DNA of 64,000 nucleotides from DASQPA01 sp963756455 (GTDB taxonomy: Bacteria; Acidobacteriota; Thermoanaerobaculia; Multivoradales; UBA5704): the NCBI GenBank assembly GCA_963756455.1, contig CAVWNC010000004.1:1364001-1428000 (forward strand), in the 5' to 3' direction. The position numbers were made by a program, and so were the translations under genes. Each line of letters opens with the position of its first letter. Within the stretch, counting starts at the first letter, position 1. Below the pieces are notes generated by a model, which saw only the letters and a list, made by a program, of their open reading frames with translations, had not been told where the DNA came from and did no database searches. Positions 1 to 9,737 of this stretch are shown here, in pieces.

Positions 1-34
1 TCGAAGTCTCGCTCCTACTGCCCGGTGCGGCGCA

Positions 35-3000
35 GTGAGGTGCGCCGCGCGCTGGAGCGCGATCCTTCTCGGCGTTCTCGGCCTTCTCGGCCTCCTCTTG
101 GGCCTCCCCCTGGTCGCCGACGTCCACCCCAACACCGAAGGCGGCGTCGCGGTCGACAAGGCTTTCCAGGTGGGAGACATCGACAACGTCAACCTGTTCA
201 ACGGCAGCCTGACCCTCACGATCCCTTTGGGGCAGCGCTATCCGGTGGGTGGCAGCCTCTCCTACGGCCTCACCCTCATCTACAACTCCAACCCCTGGTA
301 TTTCCTCGACGACGCCACCTTCTACCCCAACGTCTACCCGGAGGGAGAGCCCAACCCCTACTCGAACGCCGGCCTCGGCTGGCGGGTCTCGCTCGGGCAG
401 ATCAATCCCCCCTGCGTGCCCATCTCCGAAGACCCGATGCATACGGGCCGCCCGATCTACGAGGCTCCCGACGGCTCGGAGCACATCTTCTATCCCACCC
501 TCCATGAGGCGGATACGCCTGCCTCCAATGTGAGCTACACCCGGGACGGCACCTACCTGCGCCTCCAAAGCCTGGCCTCGGGAGAGTCCGAGATCGATTT
601 CCCGGACGGCACGATCCACCACTTCGGCTCCGACGGCCGGCTGTCGCAGATGAAGGACGGCTTCAACAATCATGTCGACGTCACCTATGGAACCGCCGGC
701 GGCCACCTCGTCTGGACCCTGACCGACTCCCAGGGCCGGAGCCAGCAGGTCTTCTTCCGTGAGGATCTGACGGGCTATCCCGAGACCGTCGACCACGTAG
801 CGCTGAAAGCGCCCGGCGGCGGCCTGGCCACCTACCAGTTTCAGTACACGATCCAGGAGACCCTCCGCGGCTGCCCGAACCGAGACCTGGGCTTGGCGAG
901 CGACGTGATCGCCCCCTTCCTCACCGGAGTGGTGCTGCCGGACGGTTCGAGCTACCGGATGGCGCCCAGCGATTACGTGATCCAGACCGCGCCGACGACG
1001 TACGGCCAGTGCTTCGACAGCTCCGGGTCGCTCCTCGGCCTGACTTTACCGACTCTCGGGCGGATCGAGTGGACGTATCAGCTCTACCAATTTCCGATGG
1101 GCACCTCCTCCCGGGAATCGCGGCAGAAGAATCACGGTGTGGCGACGCGGACGACCCGAGACGCGATTGGCAACGTCCTCGGCCGCTGGACCTATACAAC
1201 GGCGCTGACCCCCGATTCCGGCAGCCCGGACGCGCAGGAACTGGTCAACACCGTGACCGATCCGTTCGGCAAAAAAGCCGAACGGCACTTCTCGGTCTCC
1301 CACATCGCCGCCCACACGACCACGGATTGGACGGTTTACGAGTACGGAGCCCAGATCAGCCACTACCCGACCGCCGGCCAACCCGCCGGCCTCTACCTCT
1401 CGGCGCGCACCTATGACGGCGCGGGCACGCTCCTGCGCACCGAGTACGCCTCCTACGAGCACGACCAGGCGAGCACCTACGGCACGATGCCGGATGAATC
1501 GAACGTCAACTCTCGGATGTTGGGGGAGCGTACGGTCTACGAGGACGACGGCGGCACCTACGCCGACCTGACCCACTCAAATTTCGACGGTCTCGGCCAC
1601 TACCGGATGCAGCAGACGAACGGCAATTTCCCGGGCACCAACGTCCATACCCACCTCACCCAGTACAACCCCGCTCAGGGAACCTACGCGATCGATCCGG
1701 TGGCGAACACGACTCTACCGGGCTTCACGATGCTCCCCTCCACCAGTGCGTGGGTTCTCCCCACGTATTCCTTGCAGTGGGACGACGAGAACGGTTTCAA
1801 AGTCGTCAGCGAGTACTGCTTTTATGCGAGCTCGACCCAGGTGTCCCGGCGGCGGGTGCAGCGGGTGGCCGGCTTCGCCGAGGATGCGGCGGATCTCTTC
1901 ACCAGCTATTCGCTCGACGGCAACGGCAACGTCGCGGACGAGCAGTCCTTTGGCGGCGACGTGCAGGCGGGGCTCGCCTTCGGCAACGTCTGCTCGCTTA
2001 ACCCCGCTGCCCCTCCGGAGTACGAGGTCACGTCGGTCTGGCACTCGGGAGCCCTCTCGACGTCCCAGTACCCAGTCGCTCCCTTCTTCTCGGTCTATCA
2101 CGTGATCGACGGTGCGAGCGGCCTCGTCCTTCAGAGCAAGGACGTGGCGGGGGTGGCGACGAACTACGCCTACGACGCCCTGGGGCGGCTGACCTCGTCG
2201 CAGACCGGCCAGAGCGCGCCGACCGTCTACACCTACAGCCCGGCGACCTCGCCAAGCTCGCTCGCCCATCTCCACGTCGAGCAGCAGCCGGCGGGGGTGC
2301 CGGCGTCCCTCCGTCCCCAGAGGGACCTCTCTTTCGATGCCCTCGGAAGGCTGGTGCGCGAGGATCTCCGGATGGCGAACGGCACGACGAGCAGCCGTAC
2401 CTACGCCTACGACGCTCTCGGCCGAAAGACCGCGGTCTCCGAGCAGGGAAACCCCTCGCTCCTCACCCAGACGACCTATGACGTTTTCGATCGTCCGACT
2501 TCGATCACCGCACCGGACGGGCACACGACGTCGATCTCGTACCTCGGCGCCCGGCAGGTCTCCCGCACGGTTTCGATCGGCGAGCAGTACGACACGGCGC
2601 ACGGCACCGTCCGCGAGTTTCCGCAGACGACGATCGAGACCTACGACCGCCAGGGCCGGCTCCTCCAGATAACCGAGCCCCTCGGCGGCGGAGTGACGAC
2701 CAGCTACACCTACGACGTGGGCAACCGGCTCACCCAGGTATCGACGACGGCGACGGTGAGCGGCAGCGCGGTCACCCAGAACCGTTTCTTCAACTACGAC
2801 CGGCGCGGCTTTCTGCTCTCCGAAACCCATCCGGAAAAAGGCGCCACCGGCAACGGCACGGTGAGCTATCCGAGCTACGACTCGCGGGGCCACGCGACGC
2901 GTAAGATCGACGGCCCGAACGATTTAACGTTCACGTTCGATCCCGCTGAGCGGCTCACCGAGGTGCGGAAGACCGGCACCGCCACGACCTGCGCGGCCGC

Positions 3001-5041
3001 GGGCGGCAACTGCCTCAAGACCTTTACTTTCGGCACGGCGAATTCCGGCAGCGATCTCCGCCTCGGCAAGCTCGTCCAGGCCCAACGCTGGAACTTCCCC
3101 GTCATCGGCGGCGCCACCCATGTCGAGAGGATCGGCACCGCCTACACCTACGCTGGCCTCGACGGCCGGCTGTCGCAACGCGACGTGAGCCTCACTCCTG
3201 ATGGCGATCTCACCCCGGGAGCCCACGAGGCCTTCACCCAAAGCTGGACCTACGACGACCTCGGCCACATTTCGACCGAGAACTATCCCACCTGCGCCTT
3301 TTCCGCCTGCACCGGCTCGCCGACCCGAAGCGTCTCCTACGCCTACACCGCCGGCTTTCTCACCGCCGTTCCCGGCTACACCGGCACCGTGCCCGGCCAG
3401 GCGAGTGGGGTGGGAATCACCTACGCCGCCAACGGCCTCGTCAGCCAGGTCGCTCACACGAACGGAGTGGTCTGGACCCAGCTCGCCGACACCCATGGCC
3501 TCGCCCGTCCCGGCGGTTTCCTGTCGCAATGGGGGGGAACGACCTACTGGAGCACCGGCCCCTACGCCTACGACGGCGCCGGCAACATCACCCAGGTCGG
3601 TTCCTCCTACTACCTTTACGACAACGTCAGCCGGATCGGCACCGCCTCCTTCTCCACCCAGGCGACGGGAGGCGGCGCGGCGACGGTCCAGAGCTATTCC
3701 TACGATGCCTTCGGCAACCTGACCGCGCTCACCGGAGCCAACGGCCGCAACCTGCCGACCGCCCCGCAGACCAACCGTCTCAACTCCCTGGGAACCTCCT
3801 ACGACGCCGCCGGCAACCTGACTGCCTGGAACGGCGCGACCTACGAGTACGACGCCTTCAACCAGCTCCGGCACTTCATCAACGGCATCCAGGAATGGCT
3901 CTACATGTACGACGCGGACGACGAGCGCATCTGGTCGTTCCAAGTGGGAGCCTCTCCTCGCTTCGACCGCTGGACCCTCCGCGGCCAGGACGCCCAGGTC
4001 CGCCGCGACTACGAGGTCTCGGGCTTCGGCTGGGCCAACTGGACGGCGGGAAACACCTGGGAGGACTTCGTCTACCGCGGCGGCAGCCTCCTGGCCGGCT
4101 ACTACTCCAACGGTCAGCAGAGGCACTACGACCCCGACCACCTCGGAAGCCCCCGCCTGATTACCAACTTCGGCGCCGCCCAGGTGGCCTACCACGTCTA
4201 CTTCCCCTACGGAGAAGAGGCGACGGCGTTCAACCAGGACGTGGAGAGGCTCAAGTTCACCGGCCACGAGAGGGATCTGGCGAGCGTGGCGGGGGCGGGG
4301 GATGATCTGGATTACATGCATGCCCGGCATGAGAGCCCGATTGCAGGGCGGTTTTTGAGTGTGGATCCGACGTTGAGAAGCGTCGATGCGTTCAGGCCTG
4401 GCAGTTGGAACCGCTATGCTTATGTACAGAACAGACCACTTACCTATACGGATCCTACAGGCAAAATTCTTGTTTTCAGCGGAAGCCCCGAAGACTTAGC
4501 CAGGTTGAAAGCACTTGTGAACAGTTCCCTGTCCGGTTACCAACTTGCCTTAAGCGACAAGGGCACGGCTTCGCTCGTCGCGACTAAAGATCCAGCGACT
4601 CTGGAGCCCGGGATTCGACAGGCACTTTCGACTGCGATCAATCGGCCTGAGGTCGTGCGGATAGGCGTCGTCTCGGGAGACCCTAGTGTTTTGATCGGCC
4701 GATATGAAACGGGACAGATAGACATCCAGGATATTGCGGCTCTTGGAAATGGGTCAGGTATTAGCAGCGCGGCCGCGCTTGCTCATGAAGTGGTAGAACA
4801 GACAGCTAGGCAGGTCTTCAATTTACGCCTCGATATCGGAAGGTCTGCCATTGCCCACGACTTTGGGCTTGCTGCACAAGCACAGGTATCTGGATTTTCC
4901 CGAGACTCTATGATTACAGATTTGGACAAGACTAGAACCGGAACTACAATGACCTTCCTTTCTAGCGATAATCAAGACATTGTCGTCACTCTTCAGTGGG
5001 TTAATGGCAACCTTGTAAAGGTAACCAGAGCACAGCCATGA
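35..5041 (+). CDS. Secreted RHS/YD-repeat protein with variable C-terminal tip (putative polymorphic toxin)
   Basis: The protein has 1668 residues. A GTG start at 35 gives a hydrophobic signal peptide (about residues 8-28, ending near PLVADVHP), so export is likely. From about residue 140 to 1330 it is built of YD/RHS repeats (many copies of YDALGRL, YDxxGNLT, DAFGNL), which in RHS proteins form a beta-cocoon shell. The RHS-associated core follows at about 1365-1475 (HYDPDHLGSPRLIT, then GRFLSVDP, WNRYAYVQNRPLTYTDPTGK), and a tip of about 190 residues comes after DPTGK. The tip DNA is visibly more AT-rich than the shell, as expected for an exchanged toxin cassette. The tip contains HEVVEQ with another His about 20 residues later (AHDFG), which might be a zincin-like site; I do not recognise the tip family. 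The stop overlaps the next gene as ATGA. Confidence 0.9.
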   Translation: MRCAARWSAILLGVLGLLGLLLGLPLVADVHPNTEGGVAVDKAFQVGDIDNVNLFNGSLTLTIPLGQRYPVGGSLSYGLTLIYNSNPWYFLDDATFYPNVYPEGEPNPYSNAGLGWRVSLGQINPPCVPISEDPMHTGRPIYEAPDGSEHIFYPTLHEADTPASNVSYTRDGTYLRLQSLASGESEIDFPDGTIHHFGSDGRLSQMKDGFNNHVDVTYGTAGGHLVWTLTDSQGRSQQVFFREDLTGYPETVDHVALKAPGGGLATYQFQYTIQETLRGCPNRDLGLASDVIAPFLTGVVLPDGSSYRMAPSDYVIQTAPTTYGQCFDSSGSLLGLTLPTLGRIEWTYQLYQFPMGTSSRESRQKNHGVATRTTRDAIGNVLGRWTYTTALTPDSGSPDAQELVNTVTDPFGKKAERHFSVSHIAAHTTTDWTVYEYGAQISHYPTAGQPAGLYLSARTYDGAGTLLRTEYASYEHDQASTYGTMPDESNVNSRMLGERTVYEDDGGTYADLTHSNFDGLGHYRMQQTNGNFPGTNVHTHLTQYNPAQGTYAIDPVANTTLPGFTMLPSTSAWVLPTYSLQWDDENGFKVVSEYCFYASSTQVSRRRVQRVAGFAEDAADLFTSYSLDGNGNVADEQSFGGDVQAGLAFGNVCSLNPAAPPEYEVTSVWHSGALSTSQYPVAPFFSVYHVIDGASGLVLQSKDVAGVATNYAYDALGRLTSSQTGQSAPTVYTYSPATSPSSLAHLHVEQQPAGVPASLRPQRDLSFDALGRLVREDLRMANGTTSSRTYAYDALGRKTAVSEQGNPSLLTQTTYDVFDRPTSITAPDGHTTSISYLGARQVSRTVSIGEQYDTAHGTVREFPQTTIETYDRQGRLLQITEPLGGGVTTSYTYDVGNRLTQVSTTATVSGSAVTQNRFFNYDRRGFLLSETHPEKGATGNGTVSYPSYDSRGHATRKIDGPNDLTFTFDPAERLTEVRKTGTATTCAAAGGNCLKTFTFGTANSGSDLRLGKLVQAQRWNFPVIGGATHVERIGTAYTYAGLDGRLSQRDVSLTPDGDLTPGAHEAFTQSWTYDDLGHISTENYPTCAFSACTGSPTRSVSYAYTAGFLTAVPGYTGTVPGQASGVGITYAANGLVSQVAHTNGVVWTQLADTHGLARPGGFLSQWGGTTYWSTGPYAYDGAGNITQVGSSYYLYDNVSRIGTASFSTQATGGGAATVQSYSYDAFGNLTALTGANGRNLPTAPQTNRLNSLGTSYDAAGNLTAWNGATYEYDAFNQLRHFINGIQEWLYMYDADDERIWSFQVGASPRFDRWTLRGQDAQVRRDYEVSGFGWANWTAGNTWEDFVYRGGSLLAGYYSNGQQRHYDPDHLGSPRLITNFGAAQVAYHVYFPYGEEATAFNQDVERLKFTGHERDLASVAGAGDDLDYMHARHESPIAGRFLSVDPTLRSVDAFRPGSWNRYAYVQNRPLTYTDPTGKILVFSGSPEDLARLKALVNSSLSGYQLALSDKGTASLVATKDPATLEPGIRQALSTAINRPEVVRIGVVSGDPSVLIGRYETGQIDIQDIAALGNGSGISSAAALAHEVVEQTARQVFNLRLDIGRSAIAHDFGLAAQAQVSGFSRDSMITDLDKTRTGTTMTFLSSDNQDIVVTLQWVNGNLVKVTRAQP

Positions 5042-5397
5042 AAAAGATACTTCTTATCGGGCTTTTACTCCTAGGGTCTCTCGTCTTGGCATGCGAGCGA
5101 TCCTCGAACGCAAAGGCTCGCAGTGTGTGGATGCAGCATCAAAAGGTAGTGGAAGCTGCCGCCAACGGCGACTCGGTCGATCTAAATGCATTTAGTGAGG
5201 CAGCCAGATTTTTCGAAACGTTCGGGGTCATAATCCCTGGCGACCATTCGCCCGTAATCGATTGGTACCCAACTGACGAAACCGCAAAAGCGCTCCCTTC
5301 TTTAAGACAGTGGTATCGCGCCAACGGAAGCCGTCTTTATTGGGACGAAAAATCCTCAAAAGTCCTGCTTCGCCCCAGAAGCGACGACAGACCTTAG
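5038..5397 (+). CDS. Small lipoprotein, candidate immunity partner of the RHS tip
   Basis: This 119-residue protein starts with MKKILLIGLLLLGSLVLAC, a typical lipoprotein signal with lipobox LVLAC and the lipidated Cys at residue 19. It is therefore expected to be anchored on the outer face of the inner membrane or in the outer membrane. The ATG overlaps the RHS stop codon (ATGA), so the two genes are translationally coupled. The region shares the low GC of the RHS tip and differs from the rest of the window, which suggests that tip and lipoprotein moved together. The family is not recognised; the immunity role is inferred only from position, size and composition. The stop at 5395-5397 lies where hydrolase-like sequence begins, so the last few residues may come from a rearrangement. 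Confidence 0.7.
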   Translation: MKKILLIGLLLLGSLVLACERSSNAKARSVWMQHQKVVEAAANGDSVDLNAFSEAARFFETFGVIIPGDHSPVIDWYPTDETAKALPSLRQWYRANGSRLYWDEKSSKVLLRPRSDDRP

Positions 5398-5470
5398 CAT
5401 CGAGCTCTTCGACCTCGCACACCGCTTCGCCCCCGGCCACCGGCTCCGCCTGGAGATCGCGAGCAGCGCA
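5396..5470 (+). pseudogene. Inverted C-terminal fragment of a CocE/X-Pro dipeptidyl-peptidase-type hydrolase
   Basis: Read on the plus strand, this short stretch encodes SIELFDLAHRFAPGHRLRLE followed by IASS. That is the conserved C-terminal beta-sandwich segment of the CocE/NonD (peptidase S15) family. The rest of such a gene lies just downstream on the opposite strand, and its reading breaks off at 5487. The two pieces face each other with about 15 bases between them. About 70 residues that normally separate them are missing. It has no start codon and is not expected to be expressed as a protein. Confidence 0.6.
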
Positions 5471-5486
5471 GCGCCGCTCTACACCG

Positions 5487-6907
5487 GACGTCGGAGAGCA
5501 CGGCGGTGAAATCCGTATCGCGGGCATCGCTTGCGACCTTGAGGTGGACGACGACGCTGCCGATCACCTCCAGCGGATCTTTGAGCACGTCGCTCGTATA
5601 GACAAGGACGTCCTCGCGGCGCTGGATCGCCTGGCGGTCCGCTCCCCAGTCGTCCAGATGGCCCGGCACCGGAGTCCTGGGATCGAAGGTGAACCGGTCG
5701 GGCGGCGAATCAGCAACGGGCTCCCAACCGAGCTTGCCGTCGCCGGTGACCGAATTGGCTGGCCCCGGCTCGTGAGGTACAACTCGCGCGGCTCGGCGGC
5801 TGACGGTGGATAGGTGTCGAAGGTCCGCCAAACATTCGCTCCGGTGACATAGATCCGGGCACGGGGGGCTTCGAAACCCGGGCTCTTGTCTTTCAGACAC
5901 CCGTCGAAGAAGGCTAGGTGCGTCGCCTGGATGTCGAGGATTGAGTCCGGCGAAAACTCGCTGTCCCCCACCTTCGTCGATCCACCGCGGAAAGCCTCCA
6001 CATGTCTCCACGGCCTCACGATCAGAAAGCTCCGGTCCCGCTGGGACGCGCCGGCCGTGATGCCGCGCCAGTAGAAGAGCGCTCCTGGTTGGTCGCCATC
6101 GAACCAACCGGTCACGGTCAGGGTGGGAATGTCGATCGCGGCGAAGTTTTTCGGAGTGAAGCGTAGGCGGTCCCAGTAGGCACCCGTCGTCGAGTGGGTG
6201 AGCCAGTCGCGATAGAGCGGCATCTTCCGCCCCATTGCGACGTCGGCGGTAAGGAGCGGCCGGTGGGCGAGGATCCGATCCCAATTGAGGTTTTCTGAAT
6301 TGGGCTCCTGATCGATTCGGCCCGAGATCTCGTTGATCCAGGCGAGCGCGAAGGATTCGGAGAAGGCGCCGCCCATGTACGGAAACTCCTCGAACCAGCG
6401 GCCGAGCGCCGCCGTCGGCGCCATGCAGACGAGGTGCGGGGACCGCTCGCGCGCGGCCAGCCACTGCACGGTCCCGAGGTAGGAAGGGCCGAGCATCCCC
6501 ACCCGTCCATTCGACCACGGTTGCGCGGCCAGCCATTCGATCGAGTCGTAGCCGTCTTTGCCTTCACCGAAAAAGGACTCGAACGTGCCCCCCGAGTCAC
6601 CGCGGCCCCGGGTATCCTCGATGGCGAAGACGTAGCCGTGACTCGCGAAGAAGAACGCCCACTGGCTGAGATGGAGCCCCGTCTTCAGGTAAGGAGTCCG
6701 GACCAGGAGGACAGGATAACGGCCAGGGGTCTCCGGCAGCCAGAGGTCCGCCGCGAGCCTCACACCGTCCCGCATCGGGATCAGGACCCCGAGCTCCGCG
6801 CGCACCTCCGCGAGAACCGGCGGCGGGGCGGCTGAGCTGGCGGCCGCCCCCAGCAGAAGAAGGCATCCGAGCCCCATAGTCTTCCAGGATTCCCAACGAG
6901 GTTCCAT
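5487..6907 (-). pseudogene. CocE/NonD (S15) family hydrolase, frameshifted and cut at its 3' end
   Basis: The ATG at 6907 is followed by a signal peptide (LGCLLLLGAAASSAA), so the enzyme would be exported. The alpha/beta-hydrolase core is clear: IPMRDGVRLAADLWLP, IEDTRGRGDSGG, and the nucleophile-elbow motif GMLGPSYLG with Ser near residue 142, then RPWRHVE with the catalytic His near 297. Such enzymes hydrolyse acyl esters or X-Pro peptides. A one-base change near 5760 shifts the frame inside LYLTSRG; the continuing frame reads NSVTGDGKLGWEPVADSPPD and goes on to DTDFTAVLSDV at 5487. Homology then stops, and the missing end appears inverted at 5396-5470. The frameshift could be a read error. 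The inverted end is harder to explain that way, unless the contig is misassembled. Confidence 0.8.
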
Positions 6908-6976
6908 GGACCGTCTCCTCTCGTTCTATCAGGATAACGAGAGATCGGCGGCGGAGGTTCCAGACGGGCGCGCTCT

Positions 6977-8498
6977 CTACAAGAGGTGCTTCTGCACCTT
7001 CCCGAGCGCGTTCCGTGGCAACGCCTCCACGTAGCGGAAGGTGCGCGGCACCTTGAAGCCCGCGAGCTGTCCCTTCAAGTGGGTGACGAGGTCACCTTCC
7101 TCGATGTCTCCCTCGGTCACGAGATAGGCGACCGGCACTTCCCCCCACTCGGCGTGAGGACGGCCCACGACCGCCGCCTCGCGGATTCCGGGGTAGGCAG
7201 CGAGGGCACTCTTCGACCTCCCTGGGGTAGACGTTGAAGCCGCCGGTCAGGATGAGCTCACTGCTCCTCCCCAAGAGGGTGACGGCGCCGGTCGCCGGGT
7301 CGCGCTTCGCCAGGTCGCCGGTTTTGAACCAGCGACGGCCGAGGGCGTCGTGGACGAAGCTCTCGGCGGTCTTTCCTGGGGCCCGCCAGTAGCCGGAAAA
7401 GACGTTCGAGCCGGCGACTTGCAGCTCTCCCTCGCGGCCGGACGGCAGAACCCTTCCTTCCTGATCGATCATTCGAATGGAAACGCCGGGGAGCGGCGTT
7501 CCCACCTCGCCGGGGACCCGCGGTCCGGCGTAGGGGTTGCTCAGGTTCATGCCGGTTTCCGTCATCCCGTACCGCTCCAGGATGGCGTGGCCGGTGAGCT
7601 CCCGGAAGGCCGCGAAGGTCTCGGGGGCGAGCGGCGCGCTCCCCGAGCAGAAGAGGCGGAGCCTACCGAGCGCCGGACCGGTGCCCGTTCGCCGCAGCTC
7701 CTCGACCAGGCGGACGTACATCGTAGGTACCCCGAAGAAGAGGGTCGGAGCGCCACTCCCGTCTCCCGCCAGATCGGCCGCCGCCCGTGCCGCGTCGAAA
7801 CGGCGGTGGAGATGGACGGTGGCGCCGGCGGCGAGGGCGGTGGTCAGGCCCACCACCAGGCCATGGGTGTGGAAGAGCGGCAGGGCGAGGAGGAGGACGT
7901 CCTCCCGCTCCCAGGCCCAGGCGGCGAGGAGGTCGGTGACCGTCGCCGCGACATTGGCGTGGCTGAGCATCGCCCCTTTGCTTCGACCGGTGGTCCCCGA
8001 GGTGTAGAGGAGGAGGGCGAGATCGTCGCCGTCGACGACCGGCCGGGTCGCCGTGGGAAGATCGCCGGGAGAATCGCTCGTCCCCGAGGCGAGATCCTCG
8101 GCGACGATCACCTCGACGCTCCCCCGCTCTCCGGCCGTCAGCTCGGCGAGGACCGGCAGCTGGGATTCCTCGGTGAGGAGAAGGCTGGGCTCGGCGTCGT
8201 CCAGGATGTGCGCCACCTCGCGCCGTCGGTAGGCGAGATTGATCGGCACGACCACCGCCCCGAGAGCTAAGACCGCGAGATACGAGACGACGAATTCCGG
8301 GCGGTTGCCGAGGAAGAATGCCACTCGGTCCCCTTTGGAGATTCCGCGCGCCGCGAGCCTCGCGGCGAGTCGCCGGGAGCGGCCGAAAAGCTCGCCATAC
8401 GGGAGCTCGACCGCGGCGCCCGCGGGAGACTCGGCGAGGAGCGCGGGCTTCCCCGGCGCCCGCTGACAGGGGATGGCGAAGAGGTCGTGGAGGTTCAT
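6977..8498 (-). pseudogene. AMP-dependent acyl-CoA ligase, malonyl-CoA synthetase-like, with one frameshift
   Basis: The ATG at 8498 opens an ANL-superfamily adenylate-forming enzyme that activates a carboxylic acid and ligates it to CoA. Visible motifs are the P-loop-like LLYTSGTTGRSKGAMLSH near residue 165, LPLFHTHG, the A5 motif ERYGMTETGMN, TGDLAKRD (A7) and GGFNVYPREVE (A8). The C-terminal NALGKVQKHLL carries the catalytic Lys. RYGMTETGMNLSNP and the FHTHG motif resemble MatB/ACSF3 malonyl-CoA synthetases more than long-chain ligases, but substrate is not certain. One extra C at about 7204-7206 shifts the frame after REVEEC. Removing it restores AAYPGIREAAVVGRPHAEW and a full-length enzyme of about 506 residues ending at TAG 6977. 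A sequencing error is plausible. Confidence 0.82.
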
Positions 8499-8501
8499 GG
8501 A

Positions 8502-8882
8502 TCAGGGAAGGCCGCTTCGGCTGCGATCCTCCGGGTGGATCGCGACCGGGAGCGCGTGTCCGATCTCGGCCAGGATAAAAGGTTTTATTCCTTCCCGACC
8601 GGTCAGGCTCAACCAGAGGGCTCCCCCTTCCGGCTCAAGCTGGAGCGCGAAGCCAAAGAACGGGCAGCAGAGCCTCTCCTTGGTGATGAAATCGGCGACC
8701 TTCAGCACCCAGGCGGATTCGCCGGGCAAGCGAAACGCATACCCCTCCGGCAGCTCGCGGGTCTCCTCCACGGCGCCGAAGACCTCTTCGATCGCCAAAA
8801 GGTGCAGCCGGCGCTCGTCGGGCGCGAAGGCGCTCATCGTACAGGCGAGAGGGGATGCCTTCCGGGTTCTTCCGTTTCCCAT
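8502..8882 (-). CDS. Conserved hypothetical protein with a CCPFF motif
   Basis: The protein has 126 residues. It has the look of a small uncharacterised soluble family: an N-terminal SPLACTMSAFAPDERRLHLL helix region, then LPEGYAFRLP, a helix FITKERLCCPFFGFALQLEP with a vicinal Cys pair, and GALWLSLTGREGIKPFI. I recall similar proteins near metal-resistance or stress genes, but I cannot assign a function; the Cys pair could bind metal. The stop lies 3 bases before the start of the downstream ligase on the same strand, so the two are probably co-transcribed. The exact start is uncertain because family similarity begins at about residue 11. Confidence 0.6.
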   Translation of the reverse strand: MGNGRTRKASPLACTMSAFAPDERRLHLLAIEEVFGAVEETRELPEGYAFRLPGESAWVLKVADFITKERLCCPFFGFALQLEPEGGALWLSLTGREGIKPFILAEIGHALPVAIHPEDRSRSGLP

Positions 8883-8969
8883 CGATCGACTCCTGGAAAG
8901 GTGGACCGCCAGCCTCGGCTCGCATAGCTCTCCCGGTCGATGCTATAGCACAAGACCTCTTTCCCGAGG

Positions 8970-9284
8970 AAATCCCGGCGGGCCAGAGTCCAGGCGAGCT
9001 CGCAACCCGGCCAGCCTTCCGGATCGGCAAAGCCAACCATACCGAGAACTCGCCGCTCTCCTTCCGCTCCAGCGCCCACATGCCGGAGTCCCCGATCTGC
9101 CAGTGCCCGAGGAGAAAGGCCATGTGCCGCCAGGACCGGCAGCGGTCCCACGTCCCCCCCCACCCAGGTAGCGCGTCACTTCGGGGTCTGAGTTGAGCGC
9201 GGCATAGTCGTCGACGTCGTCCCGGCGAAAAGCACGTAGCCGCAGCCGATCTGTCTCCAGGATTGGGATTCCGAGTGCATCCAT
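8970..9284 (-). pseudogene. Decayed GNAT acetyltransferase (RimJ-like), two frameshifts and no C-terminal half
   Basis: From ATG 9284 the first frame reads MDALGIPILETDRLRLRAF..EVTRYLGG, a typical start of a RimJ/RimL-type N-acetyltransferase. The frame changes at an eight-C run (9154-9161). The second frame gives SWRHMAFLLGHWQIGDSG and WALERKESGEF. A missing C near 9050 moves to a third frame with LGMVGFADPEGWPGCELAWT. Homology ends at about 8970 after LARRD, before the acetyl-CoA-binding loop and the last helices. The two frameshifts look like homopolymer indels; the loss of the C-terminal half is not explained that way, so the gene is probably dead. Confidence 0.6.
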
Positions 9285-9399
9285 TCTCGCATTCCTCCTC
9301 GCTTGCCCTCTTGGGTGGTAGAGGCGGACACTCCGGCCGTGGGGACGCCTTCACGAGCAATGGCGCTCGTGCGGTCACCTGTCCCTCAAGGGGGAAGCT

Positions 9400-9612
9400 A
9401 TGCTTCGCCTCGTCCTGCTACTGCTTTATCTTGCCGCTTCGTACTCGGCCACCCACACCCAAGGCGGTGGCGGCTTGGACCCCGACGGGTTGCATGCCCA
9501 GGCGCCGCCCGCAGCCACGGAAGATATCGGCGGCGGATTGGACCCCGATGGCCGAAATGCCCTACGACCGCACACAGGAGATATCGTCGGCGGTCTGGAC
9601 CCCAACGGTTGA
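9400..9612 (+). CDS. Secreted 70-residue peptide with three GGLDP(D/N)G repeats
   Basis: ATG 9400 has a strong upstream Shine-Dalgarno (AAGGGGGAAG). Residues 1-17 form a signal peptide (LRLVLLLLYLAASYSA). The mature part of about 50 residues contains three copies of GGLDPDG/GGLDPNG at residues 24-30, 45-51 and 64-70. The copies are 19-21 residues apart and the last one is the C-terminus. The linkers are Ala/Pro-rich and the second and third begin T(E/G)DI. The DPDG/DPNG turns could bind calcium or be processing or modification sites. I know no named family with this layout. It precedes the zinc-finger/TPR gene by 125 bases on the same strand and may share its regulation. Confidence 0.6.
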   Translation: MLRLVLLLLYLAASYSATHTQGGGGLDPDGLHAQAPPAATEDIGGGLDPDGRNALRPHTGDIVGGLDPNG

Positions 9613-9679
9613 TTCCACATCGCGAGGGGCGTCTCCAGCGTCCCTCGCTGTTCTCTCTGACGCGAACTGTACAAAGACC

Positions 9680-9730
9680 TACACTTCGACGTAGGCTTAA
9701 GTACCCTGAAGCAGGGTCTATATAAGGAGA
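9680..9730 (+). promoter_or_regulatory. Leader with two small hairpins ahead of the zinc-finger/TPR gene
   Basis: Two short inverted repeats lie just before the GTG start at 9738: CTAC-N8-GTAG at about 9680-9695 and ACCCTG-AAG-CAGGGT at about 9707-9721. The Shine-Dalgarno AAGGAGA at 9724-9730 follows the second hairpin directly. The second hairpin has no T-run, so it is not an intrinsic terminator; it could affect translation initiation of the downstream gene. Confidence 0.3.
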
Positions 9731-9737
9731 AACTCAA

